This document shows positions 1-9,126 of a stretch of 56,095 bases of DNA, piece by piece (position 1 is the first letter of the stretch; each line of letters begins with the position of its first letter). Below the pieces are notes generated by a model. That model searched no databases, had not been told where the DNA came from, and saw only the letters and a list, made by a program, of their open reading frames with translations. The stretch comes from an uncultured Candidatus Saccharibacteria bacterium (GTDB lineage: Bacteria > Patescibacteriota > Saccharimonadia > Saccharimonadales > Saccharimonadaceae). Location of the stretch: assembly GCA_946638615.1 (NCBI GenBank), contig CAMPBO010000004.1, positions 1 to 56,095 on the forward strand, given 5' to 3'. The position numbers and the translations under genes were made by a program.

Positions 1-2
1 TA

Positions 3-707
3 GATTTAATAGCCAAAAAAGACATTCTAAGCTCTACTAACACTAATGCTAGTGACACTGCTCTAAATTACTTAAAGAATGGTGGTGGTACTACAACTGA
101 CCAATATCCTACGGCAGGAATTACTGATTGGACTATTTCTTACAGCTTTTCTGTTCCACTAATAGCCACTAGTGGTACCTGTTATAATACTGAATGTGCT
201 AATGATCCTACTATTGGCAACTGGACCAAAGACAGTGTAGTAGGAACTATAGCAAACAGCAAAGGCTACAACAAAATAGGTATCTATTATAACTACTGTG
301 CTGCCAGTGCTGGTACTTATTGTTGGGGTGATGGTACAGACGCTATTGGTAGTCCTGAGACTGACCCTAACCCTGATACTTTACTAGACGTCCAAGAAGA
401 CATTTGTCCCAAAGGCTGGCGAATGCCTACTAGTGACACTGGCAGTGCTCCTTATGGCGAATATCGTAATTTGTATCTTGCTTATTCTTTTAACTACACT
501 GATTTCCGCAAGGCTTTATCTACCCCTCTCTCAGGACTCTATGTCCGTGATTCGGCCCGGATTCAGGGTAGCTACGGCGCCTTTTGGTCTTCTACTTGGG
601 GCAATGTCGATTATATGAGAGAACTTAACATGGGTACTAGTGGCACCAACCCTAGCGACATCAGTACCAGGTTTTACGGATTTAGTGTACGTTGTATAGT
701 TAAATAG
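3..707 (+). CDS. FISUMP (Fibrobacter succinogenes major paralogous) domain surface protein, 5'-truncated by window edge
   Basis: Frame 3 is open from base 3 to the TAG at 707. It reads ...EDICPKGWRMPTSDTGS...GAFWSSTWGNV...FYGFSVRCIVK*, with FISUMP hallmarks CPxGWRxPT, FWSST and FSVRC. Ser/Thr/Asn/Gly rich. Confidence 0.75.
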   Translation, partial: DLIAKKDILSSTNTNASDTALNYLKNGGGTTTDQYPTAGITDWTISYSFSVPLIATSGTCYNTECANDPTIGNWTKDSVVGTIANSKGYNKIGIYYNYCAASAGTYCWGDGTDAIGSPETDPNPDTLLDVQEDICPKGWRMPTSDTGSAPYGEYRNLYLAYSFNYTDFRKALSTPLSGLYVRDSARIQGSYGAFWSSTWGNVDYMRELNMGTSGTNPSDISTRFYGFSVRCIVK

Positions 708-783
708 TTTCGTTTTATTCTCCTTTGTAACGGTACTATTTATCTCTGCCTATCCCAGTTGCGCTAGAAATACAGCTTGTGTG

Positions 784-829
784 TCTAAAATTCGCGAGCA
801 AAAAAGTAACCTAAGGTTGCGAATTTAGA
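784..829. other. Imperfect inverted repeat/hairpin upstream of sbcB
   Basis: TCTAAAATTCGC (784-795) pairs with GCGAATTTAGA (819-829) with one bulged A. Inner AACC/GGTT. Confidence 0.5.
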
Positions 830-856
830 TGGAGTATGCTATAAGAAGTTTAAGTA

Positions 857-2266
857 ATGAAAAATAATACGTTTTTCTTTTATGATTTGGAGACGTCGGG
901 ACTTAATCCGCGAGCAGATAGAATAATGCAGTTTGCGGGTCAGAGAACGACGATAGATTTGGAACCAGTTGGTGAACCAGTGAATATTTTAGTGAAGATA
1001 ACAGACGATGCTTTGCCGAGCCCTAGTGCTATCATGGTGACGAAAATCACACCACAACAAACTTTAACGGATGGAATGAGCGAGGCGGAGTTTTGCCGAT
1101 ATATAATGGAGGAGATTTTTGTGCCAGGGACGATTGCGGTTGGGTATAACACGGTGCGATTTGATGATGAATTCATGCGGGCTTTGCTTTGGCGGAATTT
1201 TTATGATGCGTATGAGTGGGAATGGAAAGATGGGCGAAGTCGATGGGATGTGCTTGACGTAGTGAGATTAACACGGGCTTTAAGACCAGAGGGGATTAAT
1301 TGGCCGTTTACTGAAGATGGTCGGGCGACAAATCGCCTAGAATTATTGACAAAATTAAATGGGGTGTCACATGAGCACGCCCACGATGCGTTGTCGGATG
1401 TGTTTGCGACGATTGCGGTAGCGAAGATGATTCGAGAAAAACAACCGAAACTTTTTAATTATCTGTTTAAGATGCGAAATAAAAATGAAATAAAGAAATT
1501 GATAAATCTAGACAATAAACAACCCTTTGTTTATGCTTCAGGGCGGTATCCGAGCGAGTTTAATAAGACCACGATAGCTTTTCCACTGACGAGTGGGCGA
1601 AATGGCAATGTATTAGTTTATGATTTGCATTATAATTTGGAAGAAATTTGGCAGATGACATCTTCGGAGAGGGGCCATCGCGAGAACCGAGCGGGGGAAG
1701 AGAAGGCTACAGGGCTCGTCCGCGGATTTTTTCCAATTGTAAAGGAGCTATGCTTTAATAAATGCCCGGCGGTGGCACCAATGAGTGTGCTTGATAATGG
1801 TGGGTGGGAGAAGATTGGGCTCGATAAAATAAAGGTCGAAAAAAACTTAGAGATTTTATTAAAGCATCCAGAATTTGCCGAAAGAATGCGTGAAGATATT
1901 GAAGATAAACCAGAATTTCCTAGGGCAGCAGAGCCTGAGGCGGCACTTTATGATGGTTTTTTAAACGAGTCAGATCGAGTGAAAGTGTCAGCAGTCAGAA
2001 ATGCTGAGCCCGATAGACTGGTGGATTTTCACCCAGATTTTCATGATGAAAGATTAGCTCCACTTTTGTTACACTATAAAGGTCGGAATTATCCAGAAAC
2101 TTTATCTGAGTCTGAATCTGTAGAATATGAAACTTATCGACGAGAACGTTTGGAATGTCAAGCCCCGAAGTTCTTGGCGGAGCTAGAGCGAGTTTATAGA
2201 CAAGATGAATATATCGGTGAAGAATTGAAACTTTATTTTGAATCTTTGTTTGACACAGATGATTAA
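857..2266 (+). CDS. sbcB: Exodeoxyribonuclease I (SbcB/ExoI family)
   Basis: N-term FFFYDLETSGLNPRADRIMQFAGQRT, ITPQQT, GYNTVRFDDEFMRALLWRNFYDAYEWEW, LRPEGINWP match the ExoI DEDD exonuclease. Confidence 0.9.
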   Translation: MKNNTFFFYDLETSGLNPRADRIMQFAGQRTTIDLEPVGEPVNILVKITDDALPSPSAIMVTKITPQQTLTDGMSEAEFCRYIMEEIFVPGTIAVGYNTVRFDDEFMRALLWRNFYDAYEWEWKDGRSRWDVLDVVRLTRALRPEGINWPFTEDGRATNRLELLTKLNGVSHEHAHDALSDVFATIAVAKMIREKQPKLFNYLFKMRNKNEIKKLINLDNKQPFVYASGRYPSEFNKTTIAFPLTSGRNGNVLVYDLHYNLEEIWQMTSSERGHRENRAGEEKATGLVRGFFPIVKELCFNKCPAVAPMSVLDNGGWEKIGLDKIKVEKNLEILLKHPEFAERMREDIEDKPEFPRAAEPEAALYDGFLNESDRVKVSAVRNAEPDRLVDFHPDFHDERLAPLLLHYKGRNYPETLSESESVEYETYRRERLECQAPKFLAELERVYRQDEYIGEELKLYFESLFDTDD

Positions 2267-2299
2267 ACTTATGCTAAAATAGTATTAAGAAAGGGTGGT

Positions 2300-3214
2300 A
2301 TGGATAATAATAAAGTTATGATTGTGGGGACTGGTAATGTAGGGGCAAGTATTGCCTTTGCTTTGATGAATCAACGAACCGCAGTGAATGAAATTATACT
2401 TACTGATATTATTGCGAAAGATGCTGAAGGTGAAGCGATGGATCTTCGGGATGCACTCGCAGTGGCGCCAAGTTATGTTAAGATTAGTAACGGAACCTAT
2501 AAAGATGCTAAAGATTGCGATGTGGTGGTGGTTACAGCGGGGGCGGCGCAGAAGCCTGGTGAATCGCGAATGGATTTGCTCAAAAAAAATGTGAATATTC
2601 TAAAGGGCATGATAGAACAAATTATGGCAAGTGGTTTTGACGGGATATTTCTCGTAGTAACAAACCCGATGGATGTTTTGACATATTATACGGCGAAATT
2701 TTCGGGGCTTCCGACTGAGAGAGTGATTGGTTCGGGTACGGTACTCGATTCGGCGAGACTTAGAGCGAGGATTGCGGATTATCTAAATGTTAATCCTAAG
2801 TCGGTGCATGCCTATCAAATTGGTGAACATGGTGATACCGAACTTACGGTTTGGTCGCGAGCAGATTTGGGTGGACAAAAGATTTCTGAAATGTTGCCAG
2901 AAGAAACAAGAAAGGGGATTTCGGATTTTGTACGCAACGAGGCATATGCGATTATCGAAAAGAAAGGTGCGACCTATTACGGAATAGCAACCTGCGTGGC
3001 TCAGATTTTGAACTGTATTTTAAATGATGAGATGCGAGTGCTTTCAGTATCATCATATGATCCGTTTTCAGGAGTGTGTTTTGGTTTTCCGTCGGTAGTG
3101 GGGCGAGAAGGCATAATTCGACGATTGGATATAAAATTATCCGAAAACGAAGGTATAGAACTGCAAAAGTCAATAAACGCTATCAAAAAAGCAATAGATT
3201 CTGTTAAAATATAA
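2300..3214 (+). CDS. ldh: L-lactate dehydrogenase
   Basis: GTGNVGASIAFAL Rossmann motif, VVVTAGAAQKPGESRMDLL, VTNPMDVLTYY, IGEHGDTELTVWS. Confidence 0.92.
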   Translation: MDNNKVMIVGTGNVGASIAFALMNQRTAVNEIILTDIIAKDAEGEAMDLRDALAVAPSYVKISNGTYKDAKDCDVVVVTAGAAQKPGESRMDLLKKNVNILKGMIEQIMASGFDGIFLVVTNPMDVLTYYTAKFSGLPTERVIGSGTVLDSARLRARIADYLNVNPKSVHAYQIGEHGDTELTVWSRADLGGQKISEMLPEETRKGISDFVRNEAYAIIEKKGATYYGIATCVAQILNCILNDEMRVLSVSSYDPFSGVCFGFPSVVGREGIIRRLDIKLSENEGIELQKSINAIKKAIDSVKI

Positions 3215-3216
3215 CT

Positions 3217-5079
3217 ATGAAAAAAATCAAAATAATAATTGGATTTATTGTAATGACAATAAATTTGCTTATTGTGATACCAGCTTTTGCAGACATAAAT
3301 GATTTTTATTACAAAGATTTTACTGGGGATTATTTCGTATCAAAAGATAACGAAGGTATTTCTCGTATGAAAGTTCGTGAAAGCCTTACGGCAGTTTTCC
3401 CTAATTTTATGCAAAATAAAGGGATCTGTCGATGGATCCCATTTACTAATCAAGATGGGGGAAATTTAGTCTTGCCGACTTTGTCCTGGAGCGATATTAG
3501 GTTAACGCGCAATGGTATAACGGAACCAATTTATAGTATCGAACGCGAAAAAGATTTTTATAGCGTGTGCACAGGGACTGATGACTATATACTGGGAGAG
3601 CAAACGTATGTGTTTGAATATGAATTTACCAAAGTAATAACCGAATTTGATATTGATGGACAAAAAATTCAGGAACTTTATTGGGATGCAAATGGAAACG
3701 GTTTTTTACAGGGTTTCAACTCAGTAAAAGCTAGGGTGCATTTTGAAAATTCAGAAATTCTTACGGATAATAATAAATGCTTTGTAGGTAAATATGGTGA
3801 AGATGGACAAAATAGATGTACAATTACAAAAATTTCAGATGGATTGGAATTTTCGGCTAAAGGGTTAACGCCGTATGAAAGTCTAACTTTTTATATAGAA
3901 GTGAAGGCAGGGAGTTTTGTGGTGCCAGGGCCAGAAGAAAATTATTTCTATATTATAGCAATAATAATAACTGGAGGATTTTGTTTACTTAGTATATTAT
4001 TAGCAATACGAAAATATTTGAACTTTCGTGAGAAAGCAAAGCAATATAAGTCAATTTTTGTAAAACCCGAATATCAACCAAATGATAAATATAGCTTGCC
4101 AGAAATGACAGAAATTTATCTTGGTAAGAAAAAAGACGTAAAAGTAGGAATGTTACTTGAATTAATAGTTAAGAAAAAAATTGAGTTAAGAAAGAGTAGG
4201 AAGTGGAGCTTTGTAGTAAAGGATTTAGATGGAGTGCGTCAGGAATATATTGATCTTTTGAGTATTTTGAACGATGGAATGCCAGTTAAAATAAATGACG
4301 AAATAAAAATCGAAAGGCACACCGCGAGCGGTCGTTTAATAAATTTAAAAAAATCAATGGATAAAAAAATTGCGAACGACTTATGGGGCGATGGATTAGT
4401 GGAAAAAGATTATAAACTTGGTAATATTCGTGAAATTAAAATAGTAAATATAATTGCGACTTCAATAATATTCTCACTAATAATTTGGATATTATGGATT
4501 TTTATAGTTGATTTCATTTATGATGTTATGCTAGATAATGGCTTTACGGGTAAAATGGTATTTTCAGAAGAAAGTTCATTTATATCTATACCTATATTTT
4601 TCGTAACAACCTTTGTTTGCATACTATTCTTTAGCTTATCGACAAGATATAAATGGCACACTTTAAAAGGAATGGAGGCTTCACGTTATATGGAAGGATT
4701 AAAGCTGTATATCGAAATGGCGGAAACAGAAAGAATAAAAATGCTTCAGAGCTTGAAGGGGGTAAGTACTTCGGCGGATGGAATTGTGAAAATTTATGAA
4801 AAATTATTGCCATATGCAGCAATATTTGGTCTAGAAGAAAGCTGGATAAACGAAATGAAAAAATATTGTGAAGTTTCTAATATCGAGGAACCAGACTATT
4901 TGTTGGTAGGATTTGCGGTGCACGATATAGTAAGAAGCGTACACAACGCGAGCTCATACATAACAGCTTCTTCTGTAATGGCTAATTCTGGAGGTAGTTT
5001 TTCTTCTGGGTTTTCTGGCGGGGGAGGTGGAGGATTTTCTGGCGGGGGAGGCGGCGGAGGCGGTGGTTGCGGTCGATAA
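3217..5079 (+). CDS. DUF2207-like membrane protein with poly-Gly C-terminus
   Basis: Signal peptide, extracellular beta-rich domain, TM segments, C-term SGGSFSSGFSGGGGGGFSGGGGGGGGGCGR typical of the DUF2207 family. Confidence 0.75.
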   Translation: MKKIKIIIGFIVMTINLLIVIPAFADINDFYYKDFTGDYFVSKDNEGISRMKVRESLTAVFPNFMQNKGICRWIPFTNQDGGNLVLPTLSWSDIRLTRNGITEPIYSIEREKDFYSVCTGTDDYILGEQTYVFEYEFTKVITEFDIDGQKIQELYWDANGNGFLQGFNSVKARVHFENSEILTDNNKCFVGKYGEDGQNRCTITKISDGLEFSAKGLTPYESLTFYIEVKAGSFVVPGPEENYFYIIAIIITGGFCLLSILLAIRKYLNFREKAKQYKSIFVKPEYQPNDKYSLPEMTEIYLGKKKDVKVGMLLELIVKKKIELRKSRKWSFVVKDLDGVRQEYIDLLSILNDGMPVKINDEIKIERHTASGRLINLKKSMDKKIANDLWGDGLVEKDYKLGNIREIKIVNIIATSIIFSLIIWILWIFIVDFIYDVMLDNGFTGKMVFSEESSFISIPIFFVTTFVCILFFSLSTRYKWHTLKGMEASRYMEGLKLYIEMAETERIKMLQSLKGVSTSADGIVKIYEKLLPYAAIFGLEESWINEMKKYCEVSNIEEPDYLLVGFAVHDIVRSVHNASSYITASSVMANSGGSFSSGFSGGGGGGFSGGGGGGGGGCGR

Positions 5080-5208
5080 TATTGGAAATAGATGACACCT
5101 TAGAACCAACTATGCTGACTATATACTATAAAACTTGTTTTTTTGAGATAAAAGCGTTAGAATTATAATAAGTAAAATTTTAGAATTTAAATTAGTAAAG
5201 GAAGCAAA

Positions 5209-6381
5209 ATGGATCCAACGCTTAATCCAATAACAAACTCAACGCCTACTCCAGGCTCAACCCCTACCCCTATCCCTACTCCTACTCCTACTCCTGCGTC
5301 AGTACCTGTTTCTGCCTATAATCCTACTGTTGAGTCGGCTTCAAATTCCATATCGACTCCTATTATTAATCCTAACACTGCTTCATTCTCTACTACTGCT
5401 TCGAATTTGACTACTTCAGATTCAACTCCTGCTTCACCTAATACTACTGCTCCGAATTTGACTACTCCAAATTCAATCCCTGCCCAATCTAATATGTCGA
5501 TGAATACTTCTTCTTTTGCTGCAACTCCAAATAACGCTATGCCAAATGAACCAATCCCTACTCCAATAAATCCAATTTATCAGCCGACTAAAGATGGAGT
5601 AAGAGCCACTGATCCGATTATGATGCCAGAACCTGTGCCAGAGCCAGATCCAATTGAGGAAGAGTTAAAAGCTCCTATGAAAGCGGCTGATCCTGTGCCT
5701 GGTTCGATTGGTTCGGCCATTTCGGGAGCTTCGGTTGCTACTGGTGTAACCTCTGCAACTACAAACGCAACTCCTAGTGTTACATTTAATGATCCAATGA
5801 CCCAACCTGAACCTACTTCTTCGATGCAAGGAACAGATCTGACGGCAAAAAAGAAAACTAACAAAGTGACTCTAATAGTACTCTCTATCGTTGCCACAGT
5901 TGTTGTGGTTATGTTGGTTATAATACTTATAATACAATTAATTGGCAGTAACGGAGCCAGCTCTTCTAGTAATAATTCGAATACGCAAAGTAATTCTAAT
6001 TCCTCAAATAGTACTAAGCCAAATACGACACCAATAGTCCCACTTACAAGTACATTAAGTTGTGTGCGTAATATGACGACGGATGAACTAGTAGAAATAA
6101 ATGACGCGATAACTGGTACGATAAGTGTGAGTGTTGAGTTTGATTCAAATAATACATTGACTAATATTTCTCTAGTTAAATCAGTGGTTTTTAGCGATAA
6201 TGGAAGTACTTCCAATGAGCCAGTCGAGATGGATGTTCATGAATCGACTTTTGACGACTTACAGTCGGATAGTGCGGTACTATATGATTTACCTACGAAT
6301 ACAGACGGTAGCATAAAATTATTATTGAACGACATTCAATCCAATTACGAAGAACTTGATTTTACTTGCGAAGTATTATAA
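5209..6381 (+). CDS. Pro/Thr/Ser-rich single-pass membrane protein
   Basis: PTPGSTPTPIPTPTPTP N-terminal region, one TM (VTLIVLSIVATVVVVMLVIILIIQL), Ser/Asn linker and C-terminal domain. SD aaaggaag. Confidence 0.7.
   Translation: MDPTLNPITNSTPTPGSTPTPIPTPTPTPASVPVSAYNPTVESASNSISTPIINPNTASFSTTASNLTTSDSTPASPNTTAPNLTTPNSIPAQSNMSMNTSSFAATPNNAMPNEPIPTPINPIYQPTKDGVRATDPIMMPEPVPEPDPIEEELKAPMKAADPVPGSIGSAISGASVATGVTSATTNATPSVTFNDPMTQPEPTSSMQGTDLTAKKKTNKVTLIVLSIVATVVVVMLVIILIIQLIGSNGASSSSNNSNTQSNSNSSNSTKPNTTPIVPLTSTLSCVRNMTTDELVEINDAITGTISVSVEFDSNNTLTNISLVKSVVFSDNGSTSNEPVEMDVHESTFDDLQSDSAVLYDLPTNTDGSIKLLLNDIQSNYEELDFTCEVL
5392..5493 (+). repeat. Two-copy 51-bp (17-aa) tandem repeat in the Pro/Thr-rich region
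   Basis: TTASNLTTSDSTPASPN / TTAPNLTTPNSIPAQSN, period 51 nt. Confidence 0.7.
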
Positions 6382-6390
6382 AATATTTTT

Positions 6391-7806
6391 ATGACAAAAA
6401 GATACATCACTACGGCTATTCCGTACATGAATGGACTTCCTCATATTGGTCACGCGATGGATTATTGTTTGGCTGATGTGTGTGCAAGATATTATCGTTT
6501 GCTTGGTGATGAAGTAAGGCTTCAAGCTGGTACCGATGAGCATGGCGGTAAAATTTTCCAAAAAGCTGCAGATTTACATATTCCAGTACAAGAATATGTA
6601 AACAATAACACAAATTTATTTAAAGAATTTATCGCGAAGTTAAATATTTCGTATACTGATTTTGTGCGAACAACGGATGAGGCCCATGTGAGACGTTGCC
6701 AAAAAATTTGGGAAAAATTACAAGACCATATTTATCTTGCAAGCTATAAGGGTTGGTATTGTACTGGTTGCGAAAGATTTGTTACCGATAAAGAAGTCGA
6801 AGAAAATCATGGTGTCTGCCCTGATCATCAAAAGCCTTATGAGAGAGTAGAAGAAGAAAACTATTATTTAAAAATTTCTGACTTCAAAGAACAAATAAAG
6901 GAATTAATTTTAAACGACAAACTTTTGATTTTACCTGAGTTTAGAAAAAAAGAGATGTTGCAATTACTTAGTGAATCTCCAGACGTTTCAATTTCGCGTC
7001 CAAAAGCTCAACTTTCTTGGGGTGTACCAGTTCCAAATGATGATACACAAGTAATGTATGTGTGGATTGATGCACTATCAAATTATCTTACGGTACTTGG
7101 TTATCCAGAAAAGGATATATCGGAGTGGTGGCCAGCGACAGCTCAATTTGTCGGAAAAGATATTTTGAGATTTCATGCAATTATCTGGCCAGCAATGCTA
7201 CTTGGATTAGGACTTCCTTTGCCGAGAACTATTTCTTCGCATGGGATGATTTTATCGAATGGACAAAAAATGTCAAAATCAATTGGTAATGTAATTGACC
7301 CGATAGAAGTAATTGATAGATATGGTTTAGATGCGTTTAGGTATTATTTCTTGCGTCATATTGATACTTTTGCGGACTCAGATTTTACTTGGACTAAATT
7401 TGAAGATGCCTACAATAATGAGCTTGCAAACGATTTGGGAAATTTAGTACAAAGGCTTGCAACTCTTGCCGAAAAGAATGGCATAACAATAGAAGCTATT
7501 ACGGAGACTAACTTAGCTAGTGGATACAGAGAATTGATGGAAAAATATGAATTTACAAGAGCATTTGACTATATTTGGGAGAAAGTACAAGGTTTAAATC
7601 GTAAGATTGACGAAGAAAAACCGTGGGCTTTGGCTAAAAACGGCGAAAAAGAAAAGTTGGAAATTTGTTTGACGAATTTGATTCAAAAGCTCTTAGAAGT
7701 TAATTTGATGTTGTCGCCATTTTTACCAGATACTACCAATAAAATTGCGAATATTTTTAGCGGACAAGTTTTGTCACCCAAAATACCATTGTTCCCAAAA
7801 AAATAA
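6391..7806 (+). CDS. metG: Methionyl-tRNA synthetase
   Basis: PYMNGLPHIGHAMDYCLADV, GTDEHGGKI, WYCTGCERFVTDKEV, SSHGMILSNGQKMSKSIGNVIDP (KMSKS). Confidence 0.95.
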   Translation: MTKRYITTAIPYMNGLPHIGHAMDYCLADVCARYYRLLGDEVRLQAGTDEHGGKIFQKAADLHIPVQEYVNNNTNLFKEFIAKLNISYTDFVRTTDEAHVRRCQKIWEKLQDHIYLASYKGWYCTGCERFVTDKEVEENHGVCPDHQKPYERVEEENYYLKISDFKEQIKELILNDKLLILPEFRKKEMLQLLSESPDVSISRPKAQLSWGVPVPNDDTQVMYVWIDALSNYLTVLGYPEKDISEWWPATAQFVGKDILRFHAIIWPAMLLGLGLPLPRTISSHGMILSNGQKMSKSIGNVIDPIEVIDRYGLDAFRYYFLRHIDTFADSDFTWTKFEDAYNNELANDLGNLVQRLATLAEKNGITIEAITETNLASGYRELMEKYEFTRAFDYIWEKVQGLNRKIDEEKPWALAKNGEKEKLEICLTNLIQKLLEVNLMLSPFLPDTTNKIANIFSGQVLSPKIPLFPKK

Positions 7807-7838
7807 AAAAGATAACTCCTTAAAGGAGTTATCTTTTT
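7806..7838. terminator. Bidirectional intrinsic terminator between metG and aquaporin
   Basis: aaaaagataactcctt/aaaggagttatcttttt stem between convergent genes. Confidence 0.85.
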
Positions 7839-7851
7839 GTTAGGCTATTAA

Positions 7852-8775
7852 TTATTCCTCATTTGAAAGTTTGGAAGTGAAGTCGGAAAGATAGAATCCG
7901 ATTACGCCACCAATCATTGGGAATAATGCGTAAATTGATAATGCTTGGCAAATACCACCAAGGATTTCACCAAAATTTTCACCAGCGGTTGGGAAAATTT
8001 GTAGCATTAAAGCAACAGCTGGATTCATTACAAAATTATTGCTAATGCTTAAAAATCCAGCAGAAGCAACATAACCTATCAAATAAGCAAGTGCGACACC
8101 GCCAGCTGCTACGGCTGCAAAAGTGAATACACTGCGTTTGTATTTGAGAGCACGTGCAAAGGCAAAGGCAATGATAATTGCGCCAAGTAACTCAACCATA
8201 ACGATTGGCCAAAAACCACCTTCAGTAACGGCTGCCATTTCTGGTAGGTCAATTGCTGTTTCGCCACCAGCCAAATGAAAACCATTCAAAATCATCCAAC
8301 CAAGCCAAGCACCGATAACTTCTGCAATAATATACATTACGCCTCGAATAACCGAAATACGACGGCTAGCCATCATACCAACAGTGACAAGAGGGTTGAG
8401 CAAGGCGCCCGAGAACGCATAAACTGCAATTAGAATTGCAATTACCGCGAACATGTTGTTGATTATATTATACACTCCGCCTTGGAAAGGTAAGATCGCA
8501 AAAATCAACATGGTTAATAGGAGCGTACCAATAACTTCGCCTATTAAAGCTCCGTAGAATTTTGGATTCTTGAAAATCGTCACGATGCTTTCTTTTTCTT
8601 CATATTTACGTGCGAAAAATCCGCTAAAATAGGATTTTTTCGTTGATGTCTTTTCCACCGTTTTAGTTTTAGGAGCCTCGAGTTCTGACTTTGTGGCAGT
8701 TTTCGTGGCAGTTTTGGATTTTGTCGACGTAGTCTTCGTAGATTTGGTCGACGTTTTCGACTTCTTAGTCGCCAT
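7852..8775 (-). CDS. MIP/aquaporin family channel with Lys/Thr/Ser-rich N-terminal tail
   Basis: Six-TM MIP fold with NPL (SGALLNPLVTVG) and NPA (NNFVMNPAVALML) loops. About 55 N-terminal residues are KSTKTTSTKSKTATKTATKS-like. SD aaaggagg. Confidence 0.85.
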   Translation of the reverse strand: MATKKSKTSTKSTKTTSTKSKTATKTATKSELEAPKTKTVEKTSTKKSYFSGFFARKYEEKESIVTIFKNPKFYGALIGEVIGTLLLTMLIFAILPFQGGVYNIINNMFAVIAILIAVYAFSGALLNPLVTVGMMASRRISVIRGVMYIIAEVIGAWLGWMILNGFHLAGGETAIDLPEMAAVTEGGFWPIVMVELLGAIIIAFAFARALKYKRSVFTFAAVAAGGVALAYLIGYVASAGFLSISNNFVMNPAVALMLQIFPTAGENFGEILGGICQALSIYALFPMIGGVIGFYLSDFTSKLSNEE

Positions 8776-8801
8776 TTTTCTCCTCCTTTAATAATAATAT
8801 C

Positions 8802-8836
8802 TTTATTATAGCATAAATTTTATATGCTATAATAAA
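8802..8836. promoter_or_regulatory. Palindromic divergent extended -10 promoter pair
   Basis: TTTATTATAGCATA-aatttta-TATGCTATAATAAA: perfect 14-bp inverted repeat carrying TGCTATAAT on both strands. Confidence 0.75.
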
Positions 8837-8863
8837 AAAGTTAATAATTTATTTAGGAAAAAA

Positions 8864-9097
8864 ATGGGTGTAATTGTAAATAAAGAAAATAGTAAAGATA
8901 AATTATCTAGACGAATTAATGCAGATCTTCGGACAAAGATGGCTGAAGGAGTGGGTGTAATTGACGGTGAAACTCCTGACTTGGTTGATGAATCGGAATA
9001 TGTGAAGGATTTTAAAAAAACTAGCAAGTTTGGCTGGGTATGGGTTGTTTTAATTGTGTTAGCAATACTTTCTTTGATTTCGATCGCCTTCTTTTGA
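8864..9097 (+). CDS. Small tail-anchored membrane protein (77 aa), unknown function
   Basis: Charged N-terminus and a single C-terminal TM (FGWVWVVLIVLAILSLISIAFF). Preceded by SD-like taggaaa. Confidence 0.65.
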   Translation: MGVIVNKENSKDKLSRRINADLRTKMAEGVGVIDGETPDLVDESEYVKDFKKTSKFGWVWVVLIVLAILSLISIAFF

Positions 9098-9126
9098 ATT
9101 TAGCATAAGTATGATAATATAGGTGT

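Noticed and set aside
4990-5079. Gly-rich tract at the DUF2207 3' end as a phase-variable repeat
   Set aside because: Poly-Gly tails are typical of this family, and the codons are mixed (ggc/ggg/gga/ggt) rather than a uniform slippage-prone repeat.
5580-6215. 211-aa minus-strand ORF
   Set aside because: Antisense shadow of the Pro/Thr-rich gene; composition is a complement artefact (V/S/T/G rich), with no SD or promoter.
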